A stretch of 64,000 nucleotides of DNA from Chionis minor (Eukaryota; Chordata; Aves; Charadriiformes; Chionididae): NCBI GenBank assembly GCA_013398295.1, contig VZSF01009053.1:114348-178347 (forward strand). The letters are read 5' to 3'. The position numbers were made by a program, and so were the translations under genes. How positions within the stretch are numbered: position 1 is the first letter of the stretch; the number at the start of each line of letters is the position of its first letter. Below are positions 21,380 to 32,839 of the stretch, piece by piece. The notes below the pieces were generated by a model, which worked only from the letters and a program-made list of their open reading frames with translations, did no database searches and had not been told where the DNA came from.

Positions 21380-22050
21380 CTCGAGCGAGGGGTGTCCATA
21401 TGGAAGGAGCTCGACAGCCTCGGCATCTGACGCCCCACTGCGGGGCAAACCAGGATTTGCTGTAATTCCCCCCGGCCGCCAGGGCTGGGCTCCCCTCGTG
21501 CGATCCCGGGTTGCGGCCCCTATTCCAGCAGCCAAATCCGGAGCTGAGCACACCGCTGCCTCCTGCAAAGGCAGGGATGGCAACAAGGACCCCTGCGAAC
21601 GCGCCGGGAGCGGCGGAGGTGGGCTGCGCCCCCAGACCCAATGGCATCGGGGTGCACGGGGCACCGCCGAGCTCTGCACGGCTTTTCCAGCCACGCGCCG
21701 CCCAAAGGCCCCCACCGCCACTTACGGCCACCGCGTATCTGGTGACGTTGTCCTTCTCGCTGTCCTCAATCACCTTCTCCAGGTCTGGGCTGTCGTGCGA
21801 CTCTCCATCTGTGATTACAATCATTACTCTCTTTGCCCCTTTCCGGCCACCTTTCTGAAACGCTTCCGAGCTGCAATTGAAGAGATGCCCTGGGCTGCTC
21901 AGCCTCGCCGGGCGGCTGGCGGCTCCCAGCGCCGCGCGCTCGCCCGAACGGCCGCCCCCGGCTGCCGCGACGCCCGCCCCGTCACCCGCAGCGCAAAGCG
22001 CCGAGCGGGCTGCGAGCCCTCGTGGAGACGTGATCGGGTACAAGACTCTC
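21380..22050. other. CpG-rich patch around exon 8
   Basis: CpG dinucleotides are frequent in introns 7 and 8 flanking exon 8. There are long frames on both strands (for example 21330-22064 plus and 21339-22088 minus), which arise from high GC content. An intragenic CpG island is possible; I see no promoter motif. Confidence 0.4.
21726..21870 (-). CDS. ITGA11: ITGA11 exon 8: alpha-I domain, third MIDAS loop
   Basis: Residues 253-301, with SEAFQKGGRKGAKRVMIVIT followed by DGESHDSPDLEKVI and NVTRYAVA. D274 in VITDGESHD is the third-loop aspartate of the metal site. The acceptor is CAATTGCAG/C and the donor is GCC/GTAAGT. The exon lies in a CpG-rich stretch (about 21380-22050). Long reading frames in that stretch on both strands are shadows of it. 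Confidence 0.96.
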
Positions 22051-22543
22051 GGGGAACATTTTAGGACTTGAAAAGGGGATTTTTCCACCGATGGCAGGAG
22101 AGTAGCCTTGAATTCAGCAAAATGCCCGAAATCTGCAGCAAATGGGGCTGCTGTAAAAATGGGCAGGAGCAGGCGCTTGGCCCAGGTAACAGAGGAGACG
22201 GAGGTGTGGGTCGGGGCTGAGCTCTGGTAGGCTGGTTAGGTGGCATTTTTGGGGCTAAAAGCTCAGCTCTGGGTGCTTTCAGAAAGAGGATACATTTTCA
22301 GAGTCTCTCTGCGCCCTCCGTCTGGTCCAGCTGCAGCCAAGGACTAAGTGGTTTTGCAAAGCATCGTTTGTAAAGCATCAATTAAAGACCAAGCGGTTGT
22401 GCGGAAGCATTTTCAGCCTGGCGGTATCTCCTGCTTCCTAAGCAGTGAGGAAAAGTGAAGGGGGAGAGAAGGAAGGAAAGAAAAAAAAACCCCGTGATTT
22501 TAAACTTGTTATCAGGAGGAACAGGAAGGCGAGCGATTTTTAC

Positions 22544-22692
22544 CGAGCAAACTCTATTCCGTAGGCAGTCCTGGTTTCTGTACCTCCTCTTTGCTCTATG
22601 TGACTGGCAGCCGCTACCACATCTTTTACAGACCTGTAGTCGTTTAAATGAAACTCGTGGACGACGTCTTCTCCGTACTGAACAACTCCAAC
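22544..22692 (-). CDS. ITGA11: ITGA11 exon 7: alpha-I domain middle
   Basis: Residues 204-253. It encodes [20 protein letters not shown], then [14 protein letters not shown] and [16 protein letters not shown]243 in the GGTET loop aligns with the second-loop threonine of the MIDAS in alpha-2. There is no long open frame over this exon, so it was read directly from the minus strand. The acceptor is TTTAATCCCCAG and the donor is CG/GTAAAA, leaving two bases of Arg253. Confidence 0.96.
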
Positions 22693-23362
22693 CTGGGGAT
22701 TAAAGGAATATCACAGAGGATGCCAACAACCCACCGCGGAGCCAGGGCCTGCGACACAATGAGCATGTTTCCTCTGTCACATGAAAAAACAGTCCCCATC
22801 AAAAATCAATCACTCTGTCCCAATTTGCTCCCGTTTTCCCTCTACGGGACCGCTGATAATGCTCAATTCTGGTTCTATTTTCTGCCAGCTCTCACCCACA
22901 CGCGGCTGCCCCTGTAAAGGGTTTGGGGTGATGCAAATGTGCACCCACAGCACCTCCAGGTGGGACCCAAAGGCGGTTATTTGTGCAAAATGTTGAGGAT
23001 ATTCCTGCACAAATCCCTGCCCAAATCAGCCCACAAATACTAATAGGAAGAGGACGGACAACTCTTCACAGCTGCAACAAACTGCTTCGGCACAGGGCAA
23101 TACTTCTCTATTTCCATACGATTTCATCCTCCCCATGCCTGGTCAGGGTGTGGGGTGCTGCTCCGCTCATTTCGGGACATTAATATGAGCATTATTTCCA
23201 TGGGCTCCGCTTTAAAATCCATACATTGAAGGTTTATTTTGAAAAAGCAAGGTGCCAAATTACAGCATATTGGCAGAAGAGGGACATTGCAAACGGCCCT
23301 GGGAACGCAGCCGGGGGACTCTGCCCGACACGGGGGGACGCACAAGTCGTGCGGGGGCTTAC

Positions 23363-23490
23363 TTGTATCTGGCCGGGACCAATATAAAATTTTTTCAAGA
23401 TGTTTATCAGGAAGTGCTGAACTTCAACCCAAGGATATATGCTGTTTGATCCATCCAGAACTATGATTATGTCCATATACGTCTGGCATC
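23363..23490 (-). CDS. ITGA11: ITGA11 exon 6: start of alpha-I domain with MIDAS motif
   Basis: Residues 161-203. It opens [21 protein letters not shown]173-G-S175-N-S177 is the DxSxS metal-ion-dependent adhesion site of a von Willebrand A-type domain. This site holds the Mg ion that contacts a collagen glutamate. The remainder, [20 protein letters not shown], is the first amphipathic helix of the domain. The acceptor is TTTTTCACAG and the donor is CAA/GTAAGC, phase 0. The exon is nearly identical to mammalian alpha-11. Confidence 0.97.
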
Positions 23491-25019
23491 CTGTGAAAAA
23501 TATGCAGTATGTTATTGAAAGACCTCGGCAAGGCTTGTAAAGGGGAGATTTATGGCTTCATTCCTCGCAGTCAGGTACTTGCTCTTATGATTTCTTTGAA
23601 AAAAAAAATCTTATTTCAATCATTCATAAAGACCTTTGGGCTTCAACAAGGTAGAAAGAAGCCACAAGCATCCTCTCTGCCGAGAAAAGGCTGGATAACT
23701 TTCTAAGAATAACACTCAGCGGCATCTTTTCTGATTCAGATTTGGACTTTTATCCAGTCTAATATAGTTGCGTACTTCAAAGACTGGCCCGCTGCAGGCA
23801 GGATCCGGCCTCCGCTCCTCCCGCGGAGCGATGCTTTACCCCTGAGTCACTCCTCAGCCCGGCCTCTATTCGCCATAGAACGCAAGTCGGCCATTTCCTC
23901 CCTTTCCCGTTAAATCCTCAGCCGCGAGGCAGCCAAAAACCCCAGCGAGGACCCCAGGACTCGCCTCCACAGCACAAGCCGAGAAGGATTTAGGCAGTCG
24001 ACTGGTTTTCGGCATTTCCAGTTGCTCGGCATCATCTCTCTAGCTTGCTTATATTTTATAACATAATTTAGAAAAGTTGCAGAAAACCAGAAGACGCTGA
24101 ATTTTCCAGTGACAGATATTTATTGGTTGCCCTTTTCGCCCACTGCAGTGATTTATGGGTTAGCGCCTCCCTGGACTGGAGTCTCCCATGAGTCACCCCG
24201 TCGCTGTCGTCCTCAGATGCGTGTCACCATCTTGATCCCCTGCTCACCCTGGGACTGATGGAGAGGAGCCAACCTCCCCCATCCCACTTGAGAAACGGTA
24301 ACGCTCTGCTCGTCAACCAGCTTCTCTTTAAAAGAAATAATAAAATTACCCTCTGCGGAGAGGGCTAAAAGCATCTGCTGGCCATAAAGAGAGAAGGGAC
24401 ACTGCGAATTTGGTGGTGGGCTCTGCCTTTACGGCTGCTGCCCCCCAAAAGTCCCGTTTTCCCATGCCCTGCTCTATGCTGTGAAAATTAATGGGTGATG
24501 GAGCTGGGGCATCGCATCCCATGCCCAGCTGGGGCAAGGAGCTTCTGGGAGCCCTGATGGTGCAGGACAGGCTTCTGCAATTTCTTACCACCTACAGGAA
24601 AGCCAGGAAGCTTATTTGATACCTCAGAATAAAATCAAGTGTCCAAATTTGAGCCAAAAATATTTGGCTTTCAGTCAATGAGCACTTTGTTATGTGCGGC
24701 CAAGTTCTGAATTCTTTCCCTATTTTGCCTTCCTAGCTGTGCTGATAAAATATTCTGGATGCTTTTATTTCGGGTTTTGGAAGAATAAGGTATTTTTTGT
24801 CTTCCCTGAGTGTCAGTCAAAAGGAAAATGTTTACCAGATGTCTCTGTATGTAAGCCCCTTTGAATCACTGTCCTGCAACCATTTCCTCTGCTCTCTTGC
24901 CTTCGCTTAAACACTGACATCGCTTTGTTTTCTCAATGGGACTGAAGCGATTAGAGAACAGAAATTCCCTCTGACTTCAAAGGCGGGGTTAGAGCTGCAG
25001 GGCAGATTGTTTCTCGTAC
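23491..25019 (-). other. ITGA11: ITGA11 intron 5
   Basis: About 1.5 kb separating the pre-I-domain propeller exons from the first alpha-I exon. I see no repeats or other features in it. Confidence 0.8.
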
Positions 25020-25134
25020 TCTGCAGAGCCGGAGCCACCGTCTTGGAGAACCTGAAGTTGGAGTTGACCCGGGAGCACATGCCCGTGGTGTAGTAGGAGC
25101 TCCCGCACTCGTGGGACCAGAGAGGGCTGCATGC
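25020..25134 (-). CDS. ITGA11: ITGA11 exon 5: propeller blade 2 end, lead-in to the alpha-I domain
   Basis: Residues 123-161. It reads ACSPLWSHECGSSYYTTGMC and ends RFSKTVAPALQ, with cysteines that form local disulfides in this family. The acceptor is TCCCAG/GCA. Phase demands the donor CAGA/GTACGA, which completes Arg161 with GA from exon 6. This donor matches the consensus poorly, but no other nearby GT preserves both the reading frame and the family sequence. Confidence 0.94.
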
Positions 25135-25453
25135 CTGGGAGGGAAGGGAAGAAAAATATAAATAAAAGCAAGCATTGGGGATGAGTTTAAAATTGCCACT
25201 TTTTAATTGCTGCTTTGCAAGGCTGTCCTCGCCTTTGGCATCTCTTTTCCTGGGGACGATGAGGTTTCTGAGCCCCGCGGCGCATACAGCATATACGTAA
25301 ATGCACGGTGAGGCGTGTTTGCGTGCCTTTAGGTGCTTGTGTACACGCATGTGGCTTTGCACGCTTTTGCACGCCTTTACACGCTACTACATGCACCTCG
25401 CTGTCACCTCCCCGCACAGGGAGGCCGGCTGTGCCGAAGCCCCTGTTCCTCAC

Positions 25454-25545
25454 CAGAAAACTGTTGTCCTTGGGGTTGGTAGCCAGGCTGAGGCCGAGGC
25501 GCATGTTGTCCTTCCGCTCGGAGACGTTGGAGAGCGTCACCCGTC
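25454..25545 (-). CDS. ITGA11: ITGA11 exon 4: propeller blade 2
   Basis: Residues 92-122, RVTLSNVSERKDNMRLGLS followed by LATNPKDNSFL. It contains the sequon N98-V-S and the RLGLSL strand seen in alpha-1, -10 and -11. The acceptor is CTCTCCCAAG; the donor is CTG/GTGAGG. It ends in phase 0 and is only 319 bases from exon 5. Confidence 0.96.
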
Positions 25546-27942
25546 CTTGGGAGAGAGGATGCGGTTAGGGACAGCCGCCGGGCAGGGATGCCACCACCCT
25601 GCCCACGTCCCCATGGTGCTCCTCAGCACCTCTGGAGCAAGAGGGAACCCAGCTGGACGCCGGAGGAGAGCCATCGCAGCATGCCTACACTGCAGACTTT
25701 ATGCTTTTTGGAAACAGTTGTCAAGATGAGAATTGAGTTTTTTCTTACCAACCGACAACTGGTTTCTTTCAACCAACAAAGAGAAACGTCTGCTAGGAAA
25801 TGAAGCTGTGAGTCAGAGACGGCATCTCTTACACAGCCAATATTTAGGAAGAAACCCCTCTGAGCAGCTATAGCATCTCATCTTTTATTGCCAGGCCAGC
25901 AGGCGTTTAGGGGCTGACTTATCCTTGTGCATTGCTTTCGTTTCCCACGTCGGCCCAGAAACCAGGAACGTTTTTTCTGTTGACGCTAATATTTAGCTTT
26001 TCTGTCTTTCTGTTAGCGCTGATACCATTTAGCTGCGACACGAACGCTGCCTAACCCCGTCCTTTCTCCAGCTCAGCGTCATGAGGGCACCAAAGCCGCC
26101 TCTGCCTGGGGGGTCCAGCCCCAGGGGGGTCTCCCCACTTCAGGGGCTCTGGGTGACGCAGCTCCCCGCGACCCAGGGACCCCCCTTTTGCTCTTCTGCC
26201 CGAGAAGTGAACCGAGAAGGGACATATTGGGCAATTAACGGTAAAATTGGGGTGCCGGCTTCTTTGCCTGTGGCCTTGGGAAGTTTCTTGCTGAGGTTTG
26301 AACTGAGGTTTGCAGCCCCCAGGTGCAAAGTGAGCTCGAGGGAGCTCAGCATCCCCTGAAGAGCCTCCAGCAGCTCCTCGCTTCTCCGCTGCGGGCCAGC
26401 CGGCTGCAGCCCCGTCTGCCAGCCTGACCCGCTCTCTGCGTGCGCGCCGCAGCAAAGCCAGAGAAAAAGGGGCTTTAGCCCACGTTATAAATCCTCTAGG
26501 ATGGCGGCTGCGGATGCTGACACCCCGCTGTCCCGCTCTGGTACCCAGCTACGCTACACCTTGCAGCCGCGGCTCTGCGGGATGCTCCCCGCCGGCTCCT
26601 GCATCCGCTCGGCGCAGGGAGGGCAGGGGCAGAGCCCTGGTCCCATCTCAGCTCCCGCTGCTCCACGCTGCGGACGTCTCTGCCGCACGCTCACCGTCAG
26701 CCTGGCATCCCCCAGGGGCAGCCCCACGCCTGGTTTTGCTCAAACGGCCTCAGTGGATTGTGCTAACTAGGCAAGTTAATCAGGGGGCAAAAAAAAATAA
26801 AACAGGACATGCTCATGGAACTGATCCTCTCATTTGAAACTCATTTCCAATGGAAAAAAAGAATCTTTTAGCAAGATTCAAGTTTACACACACAAGAGAT
26901 TTATTTCCTTGAAGAATCTCGATGTTCTAACAGCAAATTAAAAAAAAAAAAGCAAAAAAAGAAAAAAGAAAACGTTTAAAAAAAAATATTTGGAGCCAAT
27001 CAATCAAATATTACAGATGGACCAAAGTTCCTCCTCTCTTATCAGCTCTGGTAGAAACCCAGGATAGTTCAGATTCATAATGATGAAAAATATAGTGAGA
27101 ACAGCTGCTCCAGTGTTAAAAAATTCTAGACCTTGCCCCCAAATCCCAACCGTGCTCCTCAGGACCATGAGAAAGTCCCTGGCTCTCACGTTCCCTGCTG
27201 AGACAGGGATGTGCCTGTCGGGTGTCCCGTTTTGGGCAGGAAAGGGGACTTGTCCCCCTGTGCCTTGCACTGCCCTGACCCAGGGAGGGCACATCCCGAC
27301 AGCACAATATTGTGCTGTTGGTTGGTGCTGGACCAGCCCGAGGAGCCCTGAGGAGGACCTGGATCTCTCCATCCAGGGACATGGGACTGGGGTGTCTGTG
27401 GGACCGGAGCACCCCCAGGGTCTCTCCTGCTGCGGTGGCAGTGATGGGGCCCGGGGTGGTGGGGCTGGGGGATAATTCCCCAAAGACCAGAGCCGCAGGG
27501 GCAGGCCGGGTGCTGGGAGCAAAGCTTGCCTGCACCCAGGGAACCTTCTGCGGTGGGCACGTCATCCGAGCATCCCCGCGGAGAGGGAATACACACGCCC
27601 CCATGCGCAGGCAGGTTATTTGCTAATGGCACCATTAACCATTGATAAGTTTATCCTGATCATTTAGTATACTAGTTAAAGCTCTATTAAATAACTAACT
27701 TTTTTACTTTATTCCGATTTGCTTGATTTTACCCTGACATCGCTTAAAGCTCCGCACTGGGAGTAATGTGAACACCTGAAATAATTCCTTATCTAAAAAT
27801 CCCCCCAAAACACGCAGGCCCCGCGCTTTTGAGGCCAGTCTGGGCAACGCGACTGGGTGCCTCTTGACAGAGCAAAGCAGTGCTAAAAAGCACCATGTTA
27901 GAAACGCCCGGTTCCCCCCCGCTGCCCCGCGGCGCGTGGTAC
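25546..27942 (-). other. ITGA11: ITGA11 intron 3
   Basis: About 2.4 kb with an A-rich tract at 26940-26990 and a GC-rich patch at 26370-26720. Nothing recognised beyond low complexity. Confidence 0.8.
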
Positions 27943-28052
27943 CTAGGTTGAGTTTGGTGCAGTTGCTGTGGGTGTCGCTGGTCACCGGGCACTTGTAGAC
28001 ATCTCCCGTCTTCTGCTGGCCGTTGGTTTCATAGGGAGCTCCCACCACCAGC
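27943..28052 (-). CDS. ITGA11: ITGA11 exon 3: propeller blade 1 (LVVGAP)
   Basis: Residues 55-92. The acceptor is TTTCCCACAG and the donor is G/GTACC. It carries LVVGAPYETNGQQKTGDVYKC, the usual blade 1 to 2 segment of I-domain integrins, and the sequon N85-C-T. Between CPV and NCTKLNLG the bird protein reads TSDTHS, three residues longer than the human counterpart as I recall it. This accounts for the overall length difference from the human chain. Confidence 0.95.
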
Positions 28053-30710
28053 CTGTGGGAAAGAGAGGTCCCTCAGTGCCCAGGGGCTGGCTGGGAGGCA
28101 TGGAAGCAAACCCACAGCCACTGCCAGGGGGGAATAAAGTGATTTCCAGCCCAAGCCCCCGATACGTGGGTCAGGAGAGGGTCCCTCGTGGGGGGGACAC
28201 CATCATTCCCCTGACCTGACTCAGCGCAAGCAGCAAAACCGCTGTTTTGAGTTCCCCTTCCCACGACAGCAGGCGGCAACAAGCTGGGGCCGATGACTCA
28301 CTGCTGCTGGGAGGTAACGGCCATCAGCTGCGACGGGGGCGATGAATGTCTGGCAGCAGGCAAGGTCTGCAAAACCATCTGGCAGCGCCGGGAGGAGCAG
28401 GGGGACACCCATCATCACCCCAGCTCATCACCAGGATTGCACCGAAACACTCAGCGTCCGTCTGAGGTCCCCACGGCTGGCCCTGGGAAGGGTGGGGGGG
28501 GACAGAGGTGTCCCTTCTCGCTGCTGCTTAAGGCAGGAGCCTTTTGAAGCCATGAGTGTCTTCAGGACATGGATGCATACAAAGGAGTCCTGCCTAGCAA
28601 TACCCAAAGGAATAGCAAGGAGCTATTTCCCCTTTAAAAAGCTGAAAAAGTGAATTTCCAGGAGTTTTGCTCCGACCTGGGTTTCACTTACGAGCAGCCC
28701 AGAGCCGTGCATTTGGATCCCCAGCTCAGCAGCGAGTGAGGACATTGGGTGCCCATTTTTTCTTCAAAATAAGAGGAGCTGTTAAAAAGCCCAAACCACA
28801 TACACCCACCAAGGGCGCCGACCACTAGTCGGGATGTATCTGGGACATTGCAAGCATTTTTCTCACTTCTTCTTGTGGACTTGACCAGAATAGTACAAAA
28901 CAGCAAACCAAAGGAGGAAGAGAGCAGGACCTGAGGAATTTTACCATTCCTTCCAGGCTAGTTCAAAAATACTCCGAACCACGGGTTATTGGCGTCTTCT
29001 GCTCCCAATATGTTAGCCCAAAATAAATCTGCACCATTGCTATTTTACTTTCCAAATCCTATCGGTGGATGCAACCGTCCGAGTCCGGATCGCCAGATAA
29101 ACAGGACCTCTTTTGTTCTGCACCGTCCTACCCAGCAGCTGGCAAAGCACCGGCCCCGGCACAGATGTTCCCTGTTAGACCAGAAATGGTCTTTTTTTTT
29201 TTTTAAACACTGCTTCTACAAAGACGCTAAACACTCATTCTTTTATTCCGTCGCTATAAAACAGAATTGCTCACCATATTAAAATGTCCAAAATCTAAGC
29301 AGCATTTAAGGATTCTCATGGAAATACTTCCTGTCTTACAGCTTCCTTGCTAACGAGGAGATTAATTAGGGGAAAATAATAACCATCTGGAACTGTCCTC
29401 AATAGCATCCAGAAGCTCAGGGAAATCTTGTACCTTCTCCCTGACCTGTACAAGGGTTTGCTCATGTCCCTCTGCCGCCTTGTCCATGCCCCTTCGCTTG
29501 CTCATGGTCACGGACCAGGGGAAGGTGGAAGACGTGGAATGGAGTGAAAGGGTGTGGGAGGGGGAGAGAAAAAGACCTTGATGATGATAAGAAATAAAGG
29601 TTGAGACACCTCAGAAAATGATGTTCTCATTTCTAAATTCTTCATTTCAATAGAAGAATTTAGCACCGAATTTAACACGAACTTCTCAGAGCAGCTCCAC
29701 TTCCATTCCCCCCGACCTTGCTTACCCCCCACAGCAGGAAAATCCCAGCTGAGACTTTTCCATTAATTAATATTCACATATTAATACTGTTGCACTAGCC
29801 ATTAATAAGTATTCCCCAGCACTAGCACTTATTAGGTCGAAGCATCTCTTTCAAACGTGAGACGATGACGAGGGCAAACCACCCATTCCCCCAATTCCCC
29901 AGCCCTACGTCAGGGCTGGGAGCTCAAAGAAAACCCAAATATTTACAGATGCTGCCATGAATGCGGAGGGGTTGAGTAGCCCATGAAAACCGAATTTTTG
30001 TCTCCCCAAAACAACGGCATTGTTTTCCCTTTTTGGTTAAATTTAAGTGATTAATTAGCTGAAGCTGTCAAATTCTCACGGAAACTTGGCAGCTTGGGAA
30101 AAGGCTTTTCCAGCTGTTTGAAAGGTGCTGGTTGCAGGGATACGTGAAACGTTCCCTGAAGTCGGCTGGCAGAGATGCTGCTCACCTCACAGGTTGCTTA
30201 CACACCTCTTCGTCTACTTTGTGGTTTGTAAACCTGTGCTCTAGATGTTGGGTTTTTTCTTAATAAAAATAAAGGGGAAAAAAAAAAAAAGAAAAGAGAG
30301 AAAAAAGAGGTCCCATCCCAGGTCACCCAAATCCAAGTGGAGCATCCTGCCGCAGCAGGGAGCCATCCCCTGCTTCATTCCAGCTTTCCCCTCCCCACGC
30401 ACCCTTGGGTCATCCCAAATCTCCCTCCTCGTGCTCCCTGGAGGGTCACAATTCCCCCCCCGGCCACGGCCTGATGCTAAACAAGCAAAGCCCTCTGCAA
30501 AAAGAGCGAAGCGGCAGGGCCTTGCGTCATGGCTTGGCTAAAAAATGAAACTTTAAAAGAAAATAAGAACCAAACAAGGCCGCCCTCGCCTTCCTTTTCA
30601 TGTGCTCCTTATGGGGAAAACAAAAGCAAAATAAAAAGGGATTAAATGTGAAAAGCGCAGACTGCTCAGAGCAACACGTCTGAGGACGTATTTTTAACTT
30701 TCATCCTGGG

Positions 30711-30782
30711 AAAAAAACCAAAAAAACCAACAACAACAAACAAAAAAAAAAGAAAAAAAAAACAAACAAAAAAAAAGAAAAC
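30711..30782. repeat. A-rich low-complexity tract in intron 2
   Basis: A runs interrupted by C and G (AACAACAAC, AAACAAAC). It resembles the degraded tail of a retroposon, but no body is recognisable next to it. Confidence 0.8.
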
Positions 30783-32817
30783 CAGGCCCTTGGTGGAAAT
30801 GCCCGAGGAGCATCTGCAGCGAGGGGAGTGAAAACCCAATTTCGGCGCTGCCAGCCAGCCGGCATCCGCACCCGTGCTGGGTCCTGCTTCCCGGTGTCCT
30901 GCCCGGGCTGGGGCCGGGAGCGCCGTGTCTGTCGCTGCCGGCTGGGCAAATCAGGCAGCAAACATCAAAATGATGTGTCAAGCTCAATTTGCATTTTTTT
31001 GTGCCGTTTGAAATGATTTCATTACAACTTGCATGAGCAACAGGGCAGCATAAAAGCCGAAATGCTGCCGTGCTTCAGTGTCTAAAACAATTAGAGTCAC
31101 AGCTGCTTGGGACTGATTGAATTATTGTTTTTTTGGGTTTTTTTTTTCCCTTAGTCAAAACATTATCCGGTGAAATTCCCTGTGTCACAGACATTAATTC
31201 CTGCCAGTTACCTCGGTACTAAACCAAATAACCTGTTTGGCTGGAGCACATCTCCTGGAAAAACCCCCCTCCCTCATTTGAGGGCACCAGGCGATGGAAG
31301 AGCCAGCATTTCCCTGGGAAATTTGGCACGGAGCTCAGCGCTTAAAAATTTGTGGCCGCTTGGATGTGCCACCGGCGTCCCGTGCTGAACGGAAGGGACA
31401 TGCCTGTCCCCAGCATCCCCTCCTGGCAGAGTGTACCACCACCATCAAACCACCTCCGACACTCCTGGGTCTGGCTCTGCTTCGTTCATTTAATCCTTAA
31501 TTATCTCCATTTGTTATTCTCTATTGCATAATTCTAAAATTCTGCCTATTGCCCCTAAAGTGCTGTTGGCTTTTACCTGTGCACGACGATCCCACACCCC
31601 ACAGACCCCTCAGCCTTTTTGCATCCAGCAAATTCCTGACTTTTTAAGGGAATAACCCCCCCCCCCCCCGGCACAGCAGGCTCCCTGGGTGCACGGCGGA
31701 GAGGTTGCAAAGCTCATTTTGAGCCTCAAGATATTTTGATTAAATGGAAAGAAATCAGGAAAGGAAGGTATGTCTAGCTGGTGAACCGGGAATGCAGGGA
31801 TTAGGGAGGAATGGAGAAGCAGCTATGCTTTTCACAGGATTTTTCAATCAATGGGACACTTAATCTCCTGCAAGGCAAATTCACTTGCAGTTAATTTATT
31901 CAAGATGGAACTGGATGAAGAAGTGATTAAGGAGGTTCAGGAAAGGGAAAGTTCAGCTGTGGAAAACTTTAAATGGGATCGGGGCTCCTTGGAGGGAGTG
32001 TGACAGAGGAATGGACTTCAAAATGTTTTTCTCCACATCGGCAACGTTGGAAAAAAATTCCTAGTGGGAGTCCGAGGAGAGGCAGAAACGGCAGAGGAGT
32101 CAAAGAGATGGGGGCATAGGAGGCTGTGGGGCCTGAAAATGGCCTGAAAGCTGGTCTGACAGCAGCTCTCTGCGTGGCCTCTAGCAAATCATTTTATCAA
32201 TCGACGGTGATTTTTTACGTCTTTAAACACCAGACAGCTCCACTGAATAACACAGGCAACGCAGGAGGGCTCTGCTGCTGGTGCCGACCCCATCCCATCG
32301 CATGGGCAGACTGCTGTCCCGGCCAGTTCTGCTCGTCACGAGCAGATAGAACCCCTGTGTTGGTGGCCAAGGGCCACCGCAAAAACGTGCCTGGGACAGG
32401 CAGCTGTGGCTGGGTGACCTCCAACAGTCTCATAGAGGGAGCTCGAGTTGATGGCAACCGCATTACCCAACCCAGATATCAAACCCCACTGCCCAAAGGC
32501 CGGGGAGGTGCAGCAAGAGATGGAAGATGACAAAGTGATTTTTCTGGACTCTCCACAGAGCAGCCCCACGTGCCGGGGGCAGCCAGGCAGAGAGCTTGGG
32601 GCACCCGGGAGAGGAGCGGCGTTGGGGCTGGGAGCCCCAACAAGCCGCCCTGGTGTGGGCCGGGTCAACAGCGCGTTGAATAACAGCGGTTGGGTACATT
32701 GGAGAAAGCCGTTTTGAAGAAGCGTAACGCCAGGAGCCAAGCAAACATTCCCCCCAAACCTCCCCTCTCCCACCTGGCAGCAGCGAGAGGTTTCACCCAG
32801 GCCAGGGGCGCAGCAGG

Positions 32818-32839
32818 GGGAGGAGGAGGAGGAGGAGGA
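32818..32839. repeat. (GGA)n microsatellite in intron 2
   Basis: Seven GGA units in tandem, purine-only on the plus strand. Confidence 0.9.

Noticed and set aside
21330..22088. Long open frames on both strands around exon 8
   Set aside because: They arise from the CpG-rich composition. Only the 145-base exon 8 is supported by family similarity and splice sites.
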